The translations under genes and the position numbers were made by a program. A stretch of 53,784 nucleotides of DNA from Nitrospira sp. CG24D (GTDB taxonomy: Bacteria; Nitrospirota; Nitrospiria; Nitrospirales; Nitrospiraceae). Under the pieces are notes generated by a model, which did not search any database, was not told where the DNA came from, and saw only the letters and a program-made list of their open reading frames with translations. Location: the NCBI GenBank assembly GCA_002869855.2, contig NEWQ02000027.1, forward strand, positions 1 to 53,784. Direction: 5' to 3'. Numbering within the stretch: the first letter of the stretch is position 1; each line of letters starts with the position of its first letter. Below, one piece after another: positions 34,286 to 42,985 of this stretch.

Positions 34286-34603
34286 TTACCGACAGGGAAT
34301 GGGTTCCCATTTCTGCGAACGCAGCTCGGTGTCGAAATAGACACGATAGCCGACACAGCGTGATTGTCCCGATAAAAATTCGTACTCCCAGGCTTCGGCT
34401 CCGCTCGACAGGCGTTTAAGCCGTTGGGGATAACCGAACCGGCGAGTCAGTTCATCTTGTGTCAACTGTCCAATGCTGGCTTCGAATTCCTCCACCCGGG
34501 GCGGATGAACGCAGGAAATGAGCAAAAGAAGGAGCAGGAAGATTATGCTGCCTCTTAGGCGAGGCTTTATCTCGAGAGGTTGAGAGACGAGCCGCACAGA
34601 CAT
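34286..34603 (-). CDS. Hypothetical lipoprotein coupled to phoB
   Basis: 105 residues. The signal ends LLLISCVHPP, a lipobox with Cys near residue 31. The mature part contains IGQLTQDELTRRFGYPQRLKRL and EYEFLSGQSRCVGY. The first is like the SmpA/OmlA-type helix-turn before beta strands (here LTQDEL...FGYP), so a small outer-membrane lipoprotein fold is possible. The start overlaps the phoB-type stop (TAATG), which indicates translational coupling. No promoter of its own is seen. Function unknown; context suggests envelope stress or phosphate response. Confidence 0.72.
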   Translation of the reverse strand: MSVRLVSQPLEIKPRLRGSIIFLLLLLLISCVHPPRVEEFEASIGQLTQDELTRRFGYPQRLKRLSSGAEAWEYEFLSGQSRCVGYRVYFDTELRSQKWEPIPCR

Positions 34604-35313
34604 TACTTCGTTAGAGCCGGATCAGACAGCTTGTAGCCCAGTGATTTTACGGACACAATCGCGTCATTCAGCGCAGGCAGTTTCTGCTTCAGGCGACGGA
34701 TGTGCACATCCACGGTTCTTGTGGTGCCATAGTAGTCGTAGCCCCACACGGAATTCAGCAAGACATCGCGTGTAAGTACCCGACCGGGATTTCGCAATAG
34801 ATGTTCCAGGAGCCCAAACTCCTTGGCCGTCAAACCGACTTCTTTCCCATCGACCATGACTTCATGGCGAGGGAGGTCCATCAGTAGTGAGCCGTAGTGG
34901 TAAGACGTTTGCTGGGTGTCATTGGCCCGTCCAATCCGCCGAAACAAGGCTTTGGCCCTTGCGACAAGGCTCTTGGGGCTGAACGGCTTGGCGATATAGT
35001 CATCGGCACCGAGTTCAAGGCCGACAATGGTGTCAGACTCCTCGGCTTTGGCCGTCAACATGATAATGGGAATAAGAGCGGTCTCTTGCTCGCTTCTGAG
35101 TTTCTTGCAGAGTTCCAATCCGTCCATCTCGGGAAGCATAAGATCAAGGATGACCATGTCAGGATGTTCGCTCTTGGTGAGCATCAGACCTTCATTTCCC
35201 GTTTTTGCATGGACGGTACGAAATCCTTCTTTCTCGAGGTAGATTTTCACCAACTGCGCAATGTCGGTCTCATCCTCGACAATCAGAATTTTCTTCGAAG
35301 CATTTGTGGACAT
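34603..35313 (-). CDS. phoB: PhoB/OmpR-family response regulator, canonical
   Basis: 236 residues with an intact receiver: acidic pair in ILIVEDETDIA, phosphoacceptor Asp in MVILDLMLPEMDG, Thr in IIMLTAKA, and Lys in DDYIAKPFSP. The winged-helix domain starts near residue 138, with VGLTAKEFGLLEHLLRNP and VWGYDYYGTTRTVDVHIRRLK. The symbol is by best match and context: phased repeats at its own promoter (autoregulation is usual for phoB) and the surrounding phosphate genes. No phoR kinase is adjacent. It contrasts with the atypical paralogue at 25069-25776, which lacks the acidic pair and Lys. Confidence 0.82.
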   Translation of the reverse strand: MSTNASKKILIVEDETDIAQLVKIYLEKEGFRTVHAKTGNEGLMLTKSEHPDMVILDLMLPEMDGLELCKKLRSEQETALIPIIMLTAKAEESDTIVGLELGADDYIAKPFSPKSLVARAKALFRRIGRANDTQQTSYHYGSLLMDLPRHEVMVDGKEVGLTAKEFGLLEHLLRNPGRVLTRDVLLNSVWGYDYYGTTRTVDVHIRRLKQKLPALNDAIVSVKSLGYKLSDPALTK

Positions 35314-35372
35314 CGTGTGCTACCCGGTGGACACGCGCTCGGACTGTTCTCTACCGCTGTGTCTGCTCTTGC

Positions 35373-35405
35373 AGCATAATCCTCCAATGTTACAGGTGTA
35401 TTAAC
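35373..35405 (-). promoter_or_regulatory. Pho-box-like repeats and -10 of the phoB-type gene
   Basis: Minus-strand half-sites GTTAAT (from 35405) and TGTAAC (from 35394) are 11 bases apart. TATGCT (35378-35373) is the -10 hexamer at +27 and +16, the same geometry as the porin and EPS block 1 promoters. The -49 and -38 sites are not conserved. The geometry suggests autoregulation. Confidence 0.52.
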
Positions 35406-35617
35406 CAAGTTCCAGCCAGAACTCGGCGGAAGCGTAGCGCCGGGCATTATTCCGATTGTGGCATCGGGTCATATGACCCGGTGCCTTGGACGAGCGACCC
35501 TGGAGGGGCGGCTCATATGGGACAGCCAATCAGGCGAAATTGACTGAATAGGCAGAAATCGTGGTGTTTGAGTGAAATGAACGGAGGGGGAAGTTTAGTA
35601 AGTTTTTGAAGGGGAAG
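35406..35617. other. Intergenic region between phoB promoter and tRNA-Phe
   Basis: No gene is supported. I see only short GC-rich direct and inverted fragments and no strong terminator or conserved motif. The promoter repeats of phoB lie just to the left, and the tRNA-Phe gene begins at 35618. Confidence 0.5.
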
Positions 35618-35693
35618 TGGTGCCGAGGGACAGAATCGAACTGTCGACACCAGCCTTTTCAGGGCTGTGCTCTACCAACTGAGCTACCTCGGC
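35618..35693 (-). tRNA. tRNA-Phe (GAA)
   Basis: A 76-base cloverleaf on the minus strand. The 7-bp acceptor stem GCCGAGG pairs with CCTCGGC, the D arm begins TAGCTCAGTTGG, the anticodon loop reads CTGAAAA with GAA, and the T loop TTCGATTC follows. The discriminator A and CCA end are encoded. It stands alone between phoB-lipoprotein and FKBP regions. Confidence 0.97.
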
Positions 35694-35797
35694 ACGACAC
35701 GGGGCTCGCTTCAGGAAAGTGGTGGACGATACCGCAGAAGCCGTGATTGGGTCAAGGCCAATTGACTGTATCGTGTGATCTTTTCGCGAGGCTGAAG

Positions 35798-35828
35798 GGG
35801 CGGCGACCCATGATTCAAGTCGCCGCCC
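35798..35828 (-). terminator. Terminator-like hairpin after the FKBP gene
   Basis: GGGCGGCGAC (35798-35807) and GTCGCCGCCC (35819-35828) are perfect complements around an 11-base loop. The hairpin lies 18 bases past the FKBP stop on the minus strand. It is followed there by CTTC rather than a full T-tract, so it is a likely but unproven terminator. Confidence 0.6.
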
Positions 35829-35845
35829 GGTGAATACCGCAGTCG

Positions 35846-36526
35846 TTATTTCGCGGCGACGATTTCCAGTAGTTCCACTTCAAAAATGAGCGTGGCGCCT
35901 GGCTTGATGGCGGGTGGTGATCCGCGATCTCCGTAGGCCAGATTGGCCGGGCAGACAAGACGGCTCTTGCCGCCGACCTTGATTTGCTGCACGCCTTCAG
36001 TCCAGCACTTGATCACCTGGCTCAAGGGGAATGTGGCCGGCTCGCCGCGCTTCACGGAGCTGTCGAAGACGGTGCCATCGAGCAGTGTGCCATGGTAATG
36101 CACCTTCACGGTGTCGGTCGGTTTTGGAGTGGCGCCGGTTCCGGGCTTGATGGAGGTGATGACGATTCCGGACTCCGTCTTTGTGGAGCCTTTTTCGGCT
36201 GCGGCTTTCGTGAGATAGGCTGCGCCGGATTTCTTTTCCGCGTCCGCAACCACGGCTGCCCGTGCTTGCTGGAGCTGCTGGATTTTCGGACCGAACGTTT
36301 GGAGGTCGGCTTTCGGTGTGCGCTTCAAAGCTCCATCGGTGAGGCCGGACTTGACGAAATCCAATTCCGATTCGGACAGCGCGAAGGTGCCAAGCGATTG
36401 GCTGATGGCCAGGCCGAGGGCATACAACGTCTTTTGGTCGTCATTGGTCGGCTCCCCCGATGCGGCAAACGCCGATGGGCTGGCCAGCAGGGCAATGATT
36501 ACGGCAAATACTGCGAACATGCGCAT
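35846..36526 (-). CDS. FKBP-type peptidyl-prolyl cis-trans isomerase
   Basis: 226 residues. The signal peptide ([15 protein letters not shown], cleavage near AFA) places it in the periplasm. An FKBP_N helical dimerisation domain spans about residues 25-105. The FKBP catalytic domain starts at about 128 with [18 protein letters not shown] and continues [20 protein letters not shown] and ANLAYGDRG. This is the Mip/FkpA layout. It assists folding of outer-membrane and periplasmic proteins, which suits the many secreted proteins encoded nearby. Cys-183-like residues in the segment WTEG...LVCPANL are unusual. A strong hairpin follows. Confidence 0.92.
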   Translation of the reverse strand: MRMFAVFAVIIALLASPSAFAASGEPTNDDQKTLYALGLAISQSLGTFALSESELDFVKSGLTDGALKRTPKADLQTFGPKIQQLQQARAAVVADAEKKSGAAYLTKAAAEKGSTKTESGIVITSIKPGTGATPKPTDTVKVHYHGTLLDGTVFDSSVKRGEPATFPLSQVIKCWTEGVQQIKVGGKSRLVCPANLAYGDRGSPPAIKPGATLIFEVELLEIVAAK

Positions 36527-36679
36527 GAGTGATCCTTTCTTGATGGTGGCGGTGAGAACGGTCGACTAATCGTACCTTACGATATGAAGGTGCTTCGCAC
36601 AACTGGAAATAGCTGAGTGGGGGCTGCAGGGGTGATTGGAGCCACTCTGCTAAAGGTTAGGTTCATGGTTGGCGCTGGA

Positions 36680-36772
36680 TGGCGGAGAGGGAGGGATTTG
36701 AACCCTCGGTAAGGATATTCTCCCTACGACGGTTTAGCAAACCGTTGCCTTCGGCCACTCGGCCACCTCTCC
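36680..36772 (-). tRNA. tRNA-Ser (GCT)
   Basis: 93 bases with a long variable arm. The acceptor stem is GGAGAGG / CCTCTCC, the anticodon loop reads TTGCTAA with GCT, the T arm loop is TTCAAAT, and G plus CCA are encoded at the 3' end. The long variable arm (TAGGGAGAATATCCTTA region) fits the serine class II tRNA. A second serine tRNA lies about 1.0 kb upstream on the same strand. Confidence 0.96.
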
Positions 36773-36916
36773 ACGACCAGTTGCATAGGGGTCTGTCCGC
36801 AGGCGGGCAGAGTCGTCAGCGCGGTTACGTCGCTCACGAGCGGGCTGATATTACCTCAGCCGGTGCAAGAGGTACAAGTGAAAGGTCTCTGCCGTCGGGT
36901 TAAAAGTTTGGCTGAA

Positions 36917-37246
36917 TCATGCGGCGTTCCTACTGTCCCATTGAAGGCTTTGAATGTGACGTCTGGATTTGGCGAGAAACATGAAGGCTGTTGAGTAGAG
37001 GTGATGCGCCAGGTGAGTTGATTCGGCTGAGCGCATGCGGACCGTGGAGATGGCCGGTGCGGCTGCATCCTGCGCGAGGGGGGGCTGCTCTTCACACAAA
37101 GACTCCGCTGAGGTATGGGAGCGAGGGGCGGTGTAGCGAAGTTCGATGGTGCTTGGCCGAACGACTCCGCTCAGCGTGAGCAGATGCAGGGCTTTTTTCT
37201 TTTGAGCGCGTGTGTGCCGATAGTGAGTCCATCGTGTCAATGGCAT
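36917..37246 (-). CDS. Hypothetical small protein
   Basis: 109 residues with AGGAG eight bases before ATG 37246. The N-terminal half is basic and aromatic (RWTHYRHTRAQKKKALHLL), and the rest is Ala/Ser/Thr/His-rich without motif. It follows the zinc-ribbon gene (37292-37492) by 45 bases on the same strand, so co-transcription is likely. No family is recognised, and the composition could also be a chance frame. Confidence 0.4.
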   Translation of the reverse strand: MPLTRWTHYRHTRAQKKKALHLLTLSGVVRPSTIELRYTAPRSHTSAESLCEEQPPLAQDAAAPAISTVRMRSAESTHLAHHLYSTAFMFLAKSRRHIQSLQWDSRNAA

Positions 37247-37291
37247 GGATCTGTCTCCTGTGGTGCGGAAGCTGCGTTGACGTCCAGCGCA

Positions 37292-37492
37292 CTACATCCA
37301 AAGTACTTTCCCGAAGTCTTTGTCGATGCCTCTGGGATGGTGGCAATGGGTGCATCGCGCAAACAATGTCGCGTCTTCGGGGGTAAGCGACGAGCGAAGG
37401 ACTATTTGATAGATGTGCCCGCCGCAGGACGTGCAGGCTTTCCCTCGGATCTCTCTGCGAATGGCTCCGATCTTGCCGATTTGTTTTTGCAT
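37292..37492 (-). CDS. Small putative zinc-ribbon protein
   Basis: 66 residues. ATG 37492 has a strong AAGGAGG ribosome site. CTSC (residue 20) and CTHC (residue 48), in the contexts KACTSCGG and ARCTHCHHP, form a CX2C...CX2C zinc ribbon. The N-terminus is basic (IGAIRREIRGK). The strong ribosome site and the paired Cys motifs make it a real gene. No named family is recognised. It shares its layout with the 33145-33402 protein. Confidence 0.65.
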   Translation of the reverse strand: MQKQIGKIGAIRREIRGKACTSCGGHIYQIVLRSSLTPEDATLFARCTHCHHPRGIDKDFGKVLWM

Positions 37493-37806
37493 CTGCCGCC
37501 TCCTTGTCCCGGACTATTCCTGTTGTCGTATCGCTGTGCGCAGGTGGTGTCAGGATAGGCGAGGCGGTGCGGACTGGAAATACCGTAGAGGTAGGAGGGC
37601 ACTAACCGAAAGAGGGAGATGGGCTAGAACTTTGCAGTTCATATTCCGCCTCGTAGATTATTTATATGTTGCTATATCAACAGTTTGTGATGGAAATATT
37701 AATGATATAGATTGGATTGTGAGCTGGTCGAGTGTTGCCATGAGGAGTTGAGTAATCGGACGCAATAGAGGCGAGGTGGTGAGATTGTGACTGTCGGATA
37801 AACCTA
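37493..37806. other. 314-bp intergenic region with AT-rich stretch
   Basis: No gene is supported. A markedly AT-rich stretch (about 37655-37715, for example ATTATTTATATGTTGC) stands out in a GC-rich surrounding and may be a promoter or a remnant. The tRNA-Ser gene begins at 37807. Confidence 0.5.
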
Positions 37807-37896
37807 TGGCGGAGGGGGCGAGATTTGAACTCGCGGATAGGTTGCCCCATCTCCAGTTTTCAAGACTGGCACGTTCGGCCGCTCCGTCACCCCTCC
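37807..37896 (-). tRNA. tRNA-Ser (TGA)
   Basis: 90 bases with a long variable arm. The acceptor stem is GGAGGGG / CCCCTCC, the anticodon loop CTTGAAA has TGA, the T loop is TTCAAAT, and G plus CCA are encoded. It begins 23 bases after the serS stop on the same strand, so co-transcription with its own synthetase gene is possible. Confidence 0.96.
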
Positions 37897-37919
37897 GAGC
37901 CGTAGGAAGATATGTGGCA

Positions 37920-39203
37920 CTACTTTCTGATGCAGTCAAGCCCTCCCATATAGGGGCGGAGCGGAGGAGGAACGACAATGCTCCCATCCGCTTGCTGGTA
38001 GTTTTCCAAAATAGCGAGCAGCGTTCGGCCCACTGCGAGGCCCGAGCCGTTCAAGGTGTGGACGAACTCTGTCTTGGAATCTTTCTTATTGCCCTTGGTG
38101 CGATAGCGAATATTGGCTCGGCGGGCCTGAAATCCCTCGAAGTTGCTACAAGAGGAGATTTCACGGAAGTGCTGTTGCGAGGGGAGCCAGACTTCGATGT
38201 CGTATGTTTTGGCTGCTGAAAACCCCATATCTCCGGAACAGAGCGTCACGACGCGATAGGGCAATCCTAAGCCCTGCAGAATGCTCTCTGCGTGACCGGT
38301 GAGGCGTTCGAGTTCAGCTTGCGACTGGTCAGGGGGGCAAAACGAGACGAGTTCGACTTTATTGAACTGGTGAAGCCTGATTAAGCCCCGGGTATCTTTC
38401 CCATAGGACCCGGCTTCGCGGCGGAAGCAAGGCGTATAGGCGGTATAGCGGATCGGCAATACTTCTTCGTCCAGCAATTCATCTCGGTGGAGATTCGTGA
38501 GCGGCACTTCAGCTGTAGGAATAAGAAAATAATCTTCGTCTTTCAGACGGAACAGATCTTCTTCAAACTTAGGCAGTTGTCCTGTGCCGGTCATCGTTGC
38601 GCGATTGACCAGCAGGGGAGGGAGCACTTCCCGGTATCCGTGCTGCGTTGTATGGCGGTCCAGCATGTAGTTGATGAGCGCGCGCTCAAGCTGGGCGCCG
38701 GCGCCGGTCATGACAGCAAAGCGGGCACCGGCGAGCTTCGATGCCCGATCGAAGTCCAGGATGCCAAGAGCCTCCCCGAGTTCCCAATGGGGCTTCGCCG
38801 GAAAATCGAAAGTTGGATGGGTGCCCCATTGACGGATCTCGACATTATCCGAGGCATCCTGTCCGGCTGGTACTGATTCATGCGGCACGTTCGGAATACG
38901 CAAATTCAGATCGGCCAGGGATTCTTCAACGCTGCGCAGCGTGCCTTCAATCTCACGTATCCGGTCTCCAACCTGTTTCATGGCGGCGACTGCTTCGTCG
39001 GCCGGCTCCTTGGCCCGCTTTAACCGGGCAACTTCGTCAGAGCCTTTTTTAAGGTCGCTTCGTAACTGTTCCACCTGCATGGTCAGATTACGGCGTTCCT
39101 CGACCAGTGCCTTCATGTTGTCCCAGGGGACGTCGGTTCCCCGGCGGCCGAGGCGTTCGCGGATTAAGTCGAGATGGTCCCGCAATTGGCGTAAATCGTA
39201 CAC
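37920..39203 (-). CDS. serS: Seryl-tRNA synthetase
   Basis: 427 residues from a GTG at 39203 that has GAGGAG six bases upstream and gives the normal family start [18 protein letters not shown]. An ATG at 39257 would add 18 residues absent from the family. Residues about 30-100 form the tRNA-binding coiled coil. Class II catalytic motifs follow: [27 protein letters not shown] (motif 2) and [18 protein letters not shown] (motif 3), with VPLTNLH before. It charges tRNA-Ser. The tRNA-Ser(TGA) gene starts 23 bases downstream. Confidence 0.96.
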   Translation of the reverse strand: MYDLRQLRDHLDLIRERLGRRGTDVPWDNMKALVEERRNLTMQVEQLRSDLKKGSDEVARLKRAKEPADEAVAAMKQVGDRIREIEGTLRSVEESLADLNLRIPNVPHESVPAGQDASDNVEIRQWGTHPTFDFPAKPHWELGEALGILDFDRASKLAGARFAVMTGAGAQLERALINYMLDRHTTQHGYREVLPPLLVNRATMTGTGQLPKFEEDLFRLKDEDYFLIPTAEVPLTNLHRDELLDEEVLPIRYTAYTPCFRREAGSYGKDTRGLIRLHQFNKVELVSFCPPDQSQAELERLTGHAESILQGLGLPYRVVTLCSGDMGFSAAKTYDIEVWLPSQQHFREISSCSNFEGFQARRANIRYRTKGNKKDSKTEFVHTLNGSGLAVGRTLLAILENYQQADGSIVVPPPLRPYMGGLDCIRK

Positions 39204-39268
39204 GTGGTACTCCTCAGAAAGTTTGAGGAATCTAGCATCGGGTTTAGGTAGAGTCAACGAAACGCGTT

Positions 39269-40360
39269 ATGCAAGGTGAGCTGCAGCCGTGGGGTGGATT
39301 CCCTTGGATTGACAATCGCTATTCGTCTCGCCACGATGATGCTATGCGAACGGTATCGAATCCTCCAAATCCATTTGAATCGGCTCATCGTGAATTGTTG
39401 GAGCCTGCTCCCAAGGCGACAGTGGAGATCTTCCGCGACGCGAGCCGGGAAATTCTGAGTCGCAATGACAGCCCCGATCTTCCCTTTCGTTGGAGCGTTA
39501 ATCCCTATCGCGGCTGTTTCCATGGTTGTGCCTATTGCTATGCGCGTCCTTCGCACGAGTATTGGGGATTCGGAGCCGGAACCGATTTTGAGTCCAAACT
39601 GGTGGTGAAGGAGGACGCGGCAACTCTGTTGCGTCAGGCATTTGACCGTTCGTTCTGGAAAGGCGAGTTGATCGTATTTTCAGGGAATACCGATTGCTAT
39701 CAACCGCTGGAAGCCTCGTACGGGCTGACGCGCGCCTGTTTAGAAGTCTGTGCTGACTATCGGAATCCGGTGGGGATCATTACGAAGGGTGCATTGGTGC
39801 TCCGTGATCTGGATGTGTTGGCGAGGCTGCATCAGAAGGCCTGGACGAGGGTCTACTTCAGCATTCCGTTTGCCGATGATGCCGTGGCCAGAAAGATGGA
39901 ACCTCAGGCTCCTTCGGTCGGCAAGCGATTGGAGATCATGAAGGCCCTCTCTGAGGCGGGGATCTCGACCGGCATTTCGATCGCACCGGTGATTCCTGGG
40001 CTTAACGATGAGGCGATGCCCGAGTTGCTGGCGCGGGCGCGGGCTGCCGGCGCACGCACGGCCACGTTCAGCTTGCTGCGGCTCTCCGGTAGCGTCGAGT
40101 CCGTTTTCCTGGAGCGAGTCAAGGACGCATTTCCGGACCGATTTGCGAAAATCACCAATCGATTTCGCGAGGTGCGAGGGGGGCGGCTCTCCGAATCAGC
40201 CTTCTTTGATCGCCATCAGGGAACGGGAACCTATTGGCAGATGCTCGAGCAGTTGTTCGAGGTGGCCAGGCGTCGGGCTGGTTTTGCATGCGATCGTGAG
40301 GAGGTCATTCCCGATACCTTCAGGCGACCCGGCGGGGCGCAGACTACCTTATTTGACTAA
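39269..40360 (+). CDS. PA0069-family radical SAM protein
   Basis: 363 residues from ATG 39269. An ATG at 39344 would remove 25 residues and starts right at SNPPNPFESAH, the usual beginning of the family, so either start is possible. The Fe-S cluster motif is RGCFHGCAYCYARP near residue 87 (CX3CX2C). YWGFGAGTDFESKLVVKEDAA and EAGISTGISIAPVIPGLND follow, as in the PA0069/SplB-like family. The family's product is unknown; related proteins repair or modify DNA or cofactors. The rhodanese gene follows 11 bases later. Confidence 0.88.
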   Translation: MQGELQPWGGFPWIDNRYSSRHDDAMRTVSNPPNPFESAHRELLEPAPKATVEIFRDASREILSRNDSPDLPFRWSVNPYRGCFHGCAYCYARPSHEYWGFGAGTDFESKLVVKEDAATLLRQAFDRSFWKGELIVFSGNTDCYQPLEASYGLTRACLEVCADYRNPVGIITKGALVLRDLDVLARLHQKAWTRVYFSIPFADDAVARKMEPQAPSVGKRLEIMKALSEAGISTGISIAPVIPGLNDEAMPELLARARAAGARTATFSLLRLSGSVESVFLERVKDAFPDRFAKITNRFREVRGGRLSESAFFDRHQGTGTYWQMLEQLFEVARRRAGFACDREEVIPDTFRRPGGAQTTLFD

Positions 40361-40371
40361 GAGGAGGAAGG

Positions 40372-40752
40372 ATGAAGCACAATCCTGGGTTTCTGAAGTT
40401 GGTGGACCAAGCCAGGACGCGCGTCAAGGAATGTACGGTGGCGGATGTTCAGAGTCGCAGGGCTCGTGGCGAGAAGTTTTACTTCGTCGACGTACGGGAA
40501 GACCATGAGTTTGCGAAGGATCACGCGAAGGGCGCACGTCATCTCGGTAAGGGCATCATCGAGCGTGATATCGAAACAATGATTCCTGAGAAGCAGTCAG
40601 CGATTGTCTTGTATTGCGGAGGCGGGTTTCGCTCGGTCCTGGCGGCAGATGCGCTGCAACAGATGGGCTATACGAGCGTGGTCTCGATGGATGGGGGAAT
40701 CAAGGCTTGGAGAGAGGCCGGCTATCCGCTTGAAGCAGGACAGCCGGCCTAG
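40372..40752 (+). CDS. Rhodanese-like domain protein
   Basis: 126 residues forming one rhodanese domain. DVREDHEFAKDHAKGARHLG (strand to helix) is followed by the active-site loop VLYCGGGFRS, with Cys near residue 82, and VSMDGGIKAWREAGYPLE at the end. It could transfer sulfane sulfur or act as a phosphatase-like fold. A six-residue CGGGFR loop favours sulfur transfer. It lies 11 bases after the radical SAM gene in the same direction and is probably in the same operon, perhaps supplying sulfur to it. It converges with the Skp-like gene. Confidence 0.9.
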   Translation: MKHNPGFLKLVDQARTRVKECTVADVQSRRARGEKFYFVDVREDHEFAKDHAKGARHLGKGIIERDIETMIPEKQSAIVLYCGGGFRSVLAADALQQMGYTSVVSMDGGIKAWREAGYPLEAGQPA

Positions 40753-40762
40753 CCTAAGAACG

Positions 40763-41314
40763 TTACTTGTTGACGCGGTCGAATTCTTTAATGACCTGGT
40801 CGGTAAGATCGACCGTATCCTTGCTGTAGATCACGATTTTCACGGTCTGTTCGCTCCCGCGGTCGACCACAATCGAGAAGCCTCCCTTCTCGGCCACCGT
40901 TTGTGTGGCTGAGCCGATGCGCTTCATGTAGTCGTCGACGAGTTCTTTCTGCTTGCCCTGAAGTTCCTGATTAAAGTCCTGCGCGCGTTTCTGGTAGTCG
41001 GTGATTCTTGTCCGGAACTGCGCTTCCTTGTCCTTCTTCTCAGCATCGCTTAACTTGGCGACCTGCTCTTTGAGCTGCTTTTCATAATTCCGCAATTCTT
41101 CTTCGTCCCGGGAGAGCAATTTCTGTCTCGTGGTGACGTATTCCTTGAGTCCATCGAGGGCTTTCTTGCCGGCTTTCGACTTCTCTAAGACCATCTGCGG
41201 GTCGACCACCCCCATCTTAAAGGCGTCAGCAGCCTGCACGGTCGTCGAGAGCGGACCCAGCAGCAAAGAAAAGAAGGCAGAAGCAATAAGCGTCTGTACG
41301 ACGGGGATGCGCAT
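40763..41314 (-). CDS. OmpH/Skp-family periplasmic chaperone
   Basis: 183 residues from the ATG at 41314, which has AAGGAG nearby. The longer in-frame start at 41395 lacks this. The signal peptide is hydrophobic and ends near TVQAA. Residues 35-45 have MGVVDPQMVLEKS, the Skp start. Residues 50-150 are a long coiled coil (QKLLSRDEEELRNYEKQLKEQ...), the tentacle helices of Skp. It holds outer-membrane proteins during transport. It is convergent with the rhodanese gene. bamA is not in the window. Confidence 0.88.
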   Translation of the reverse strand: MRIPVVQTLIASAFFSLLLGPLSTTVQAADAFKMGVVDPQMVLEKSKAGKKALDGLKEYVTTRQKLLSRDEEELRNYEKQLKEQVAKLSDAEKKDKEAQFRTRITDYQKRAQDFNQELQGKQKELVDDYMKRIGSATQTVAEKGGFSIVVDRGSEQTVKIVIYSKDTVDLTDQVIKEFDRVNK

Positions 41315-41410
41315 ATGAACACTCCTTAGGCTAAGCATGAGACGGATGTGTGGGTAAGCGTTGGTCAGAATAACGAGGCGATGAGGGCCTGTCAAGGCAG
41401 CGCGAGCGGA

Positions 41411-42985
41411 CTAGACAAAGTAGCGACTGGTGTCGAATTGATGCTCCGTATTGTCGATGAGTCGCACGATGCTGTGACGATAGTCACCGGATGCATCTTT
41501 GCCGGTGAGGTCCAGCTCCGGGCCGCTATCCATCAGGTTCCCTTCGGGATCGGCAATCACTTTTACCAGAGGCCGTTCAGCATCGGCTCGCTCGACCGCA
41601 GGCTTGAGGACGACGGCCAGTTCGTCGGTATCCAGCATGACGAGGCTTCCAATGGGCACGATGCCGACGCAGTTAACGAACAGCTTCAAGAGCGTCGCGT
41701 CAAAGCTTTTCCCGGACTTGCCGAACATGATGTTCAGCACCTTGGAGGGTGACATCGGTTCGCGCCGGTAGACGCGTGAGGAGGTCATTGCGTCGTAGCA
41801 GTCTGCAATCATCAGGATGCGACCGGTGAGCGACAGTTTCCAGGGCGTCTTCAGCTTGGGATAGCCGGAGTAATCGAGATTCATGTGATGTTCGAATGAG
41901 GCGGCGGCCATGCGGGCCGGGAGATTGGTAATCCCGCGCAACTCCGCGAGACTCAGCACGCCTTCAGTCGGATGATTCCGCATCGCGACCCATTCTTCGT
42001 CGGAAAACTCGCCCGGCTTATTCAGGACTTCAAGGGGGATCGTCGATTTGCCCATGTCGTGAAAGAGCGCGGCTAATCCGAGATCCGCCAGCGCGACCTT
42101 GGGATAGCCGGTACGGTTGGCCAAGGCAATGGAGAGTAAGGAGACGTTGACCGAGTGGTTGTGAGTGTATTGATCGTGGCATCGCAGGGTGGTCAATCCC
42201 AAGAGGGTGGCCTCGTCCTGCATCATTAAGTCCACGATGTTCTGGATGGCTCGCTTGGCCTGCTTGAAGTTGACCGTGCCGCCATCCCGCACAGATTTCT
42301 CGAGTCCCCCGACGGCATTGGCGGCTTTGGCATAGGCATTCTTGGACTGGATCTTATGTTGCACTTTGGGGTCTGTCGGTGTGTCGCTCGCCTTTCCCGA
42401 ATTGGATTCGGCACCGTGATCTTCTTTTAGCTCCAGCTCGCGGGGATCCTCCAAGGCAATGCCGTGGACTTCACGTGCTGTCAGTTCCTGCCGAAAGTCG
42501 TTCACCGATTTTGTGGTGGGGTCCAGGCTTACGAAGAGGTAGGCGAACTCACGAAGGTCTTTCGAGGTGACCGCAGAGGCAAACGTCAGCCCTCCGATCT
42601 TCCATTTATTGAGTGAGTCGATGATGCTGCCGATGACGGCAATCTGTTGAGCGTTGACCTTCAGGTGACTTTCGCCAAGGAACAGGAAATCGTTTTGCAA
42701 CCGTAAGGTGACCGGTTGATCGTGGGCCAGCGTTTGAATCAGCGTCAGCATGGTCTCAACCGGCTTATCCAGCGCGGCATTCGTCCGGCCATGAATCTTT
42801 GAGGTCTTGATGAGCGTGTTGAGCTGGGTAATCAGCTGGAAGCCCAGCATGACGAGTTGCTGATCGAGAATGTCGCCGGCCTCGGATCCGTGGCCGATTT
42901 TTTGCGACAGAGATTTCTCGTGAGTCAGCAGCGGCTGTGTCTGGTCGTCTTTGGCGGCCGGTTGAACGAGCTTGAAGTCACTCAC
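41411..42985 (-). CDS. HD-GYP domain protein with shared N-terminal domain
   Basis: 524 residues. Residues 30-160 form an N-terminal helical domain with KTSKIHGRTNAALDKPVETM, similar in pattern to the upstream HEAT protein. A Pro/Ser/Asp-rich linker spans about 180-220. The HD-GYP domain (about 260-430) has ALFHDMGKSTIPLEVLNKPG and HHMNLDYSGYPKL, carrying the HD and GYP signatures. HD-GYP enzymes hydrolyse c-di-GMP. The start overlaps the stop of the HEAT gene (ATGA), so the two are translationally coupled. It may connect c-di-GMP to envelope or EPS behaviour; this is inference. Confidence 0.9.
   Translation of the reverse strand: MSDFKLVQPAAKDDQTQPLLTHEKSLSQKIGHGSEAGDILDQQLVMLGFQLITQLNTLIKTSKIHGRTNAALDKPVETMLTLIQTLAHDQPVTLRLQNDFLFLGESHLKVNAQQIAVIGSIIDSLNKWKIGGLTFASAVTSKDLREFAYLFVSLDPTTKSVNDFRQELTAREVHGIALEDPRELELKEDHGAESNSGKASDTPTDPKVQHKIQSKNAYAKAANAVGGLEKSVRDGGTVNFKQAKRAIQNIVDLMMQDEATLLGLTTLRCHDQYTHNHSVNVSLLSIALANRTGYPKVALADLGLAALFHDMGKSTIPLEVLNKPGEFSDEEWVAMRNHPTEGVLSLAELRGITNLPARMAAASFEHHMNLDYSGYPKLKTPWKLSLTGRILMIADCYDAMTSSRVYRREPMSPSKVLNIMFGKSGKSFDATLLKLFVNCVGIVPIGSLVMLDTDELAVVLKPAVERADAERPLVKVIADPEGNLMDSGPELDLTGKDASGDYRHSIVRLIDNTEHQFDTSRYFV

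Noticed and set aside
37658..37987. A 109-residue minus-strand open frame
   Set aside because: It runs through the tRNA-Ser(TGA) gene and the end of serS, so it cannot be a normal gene.
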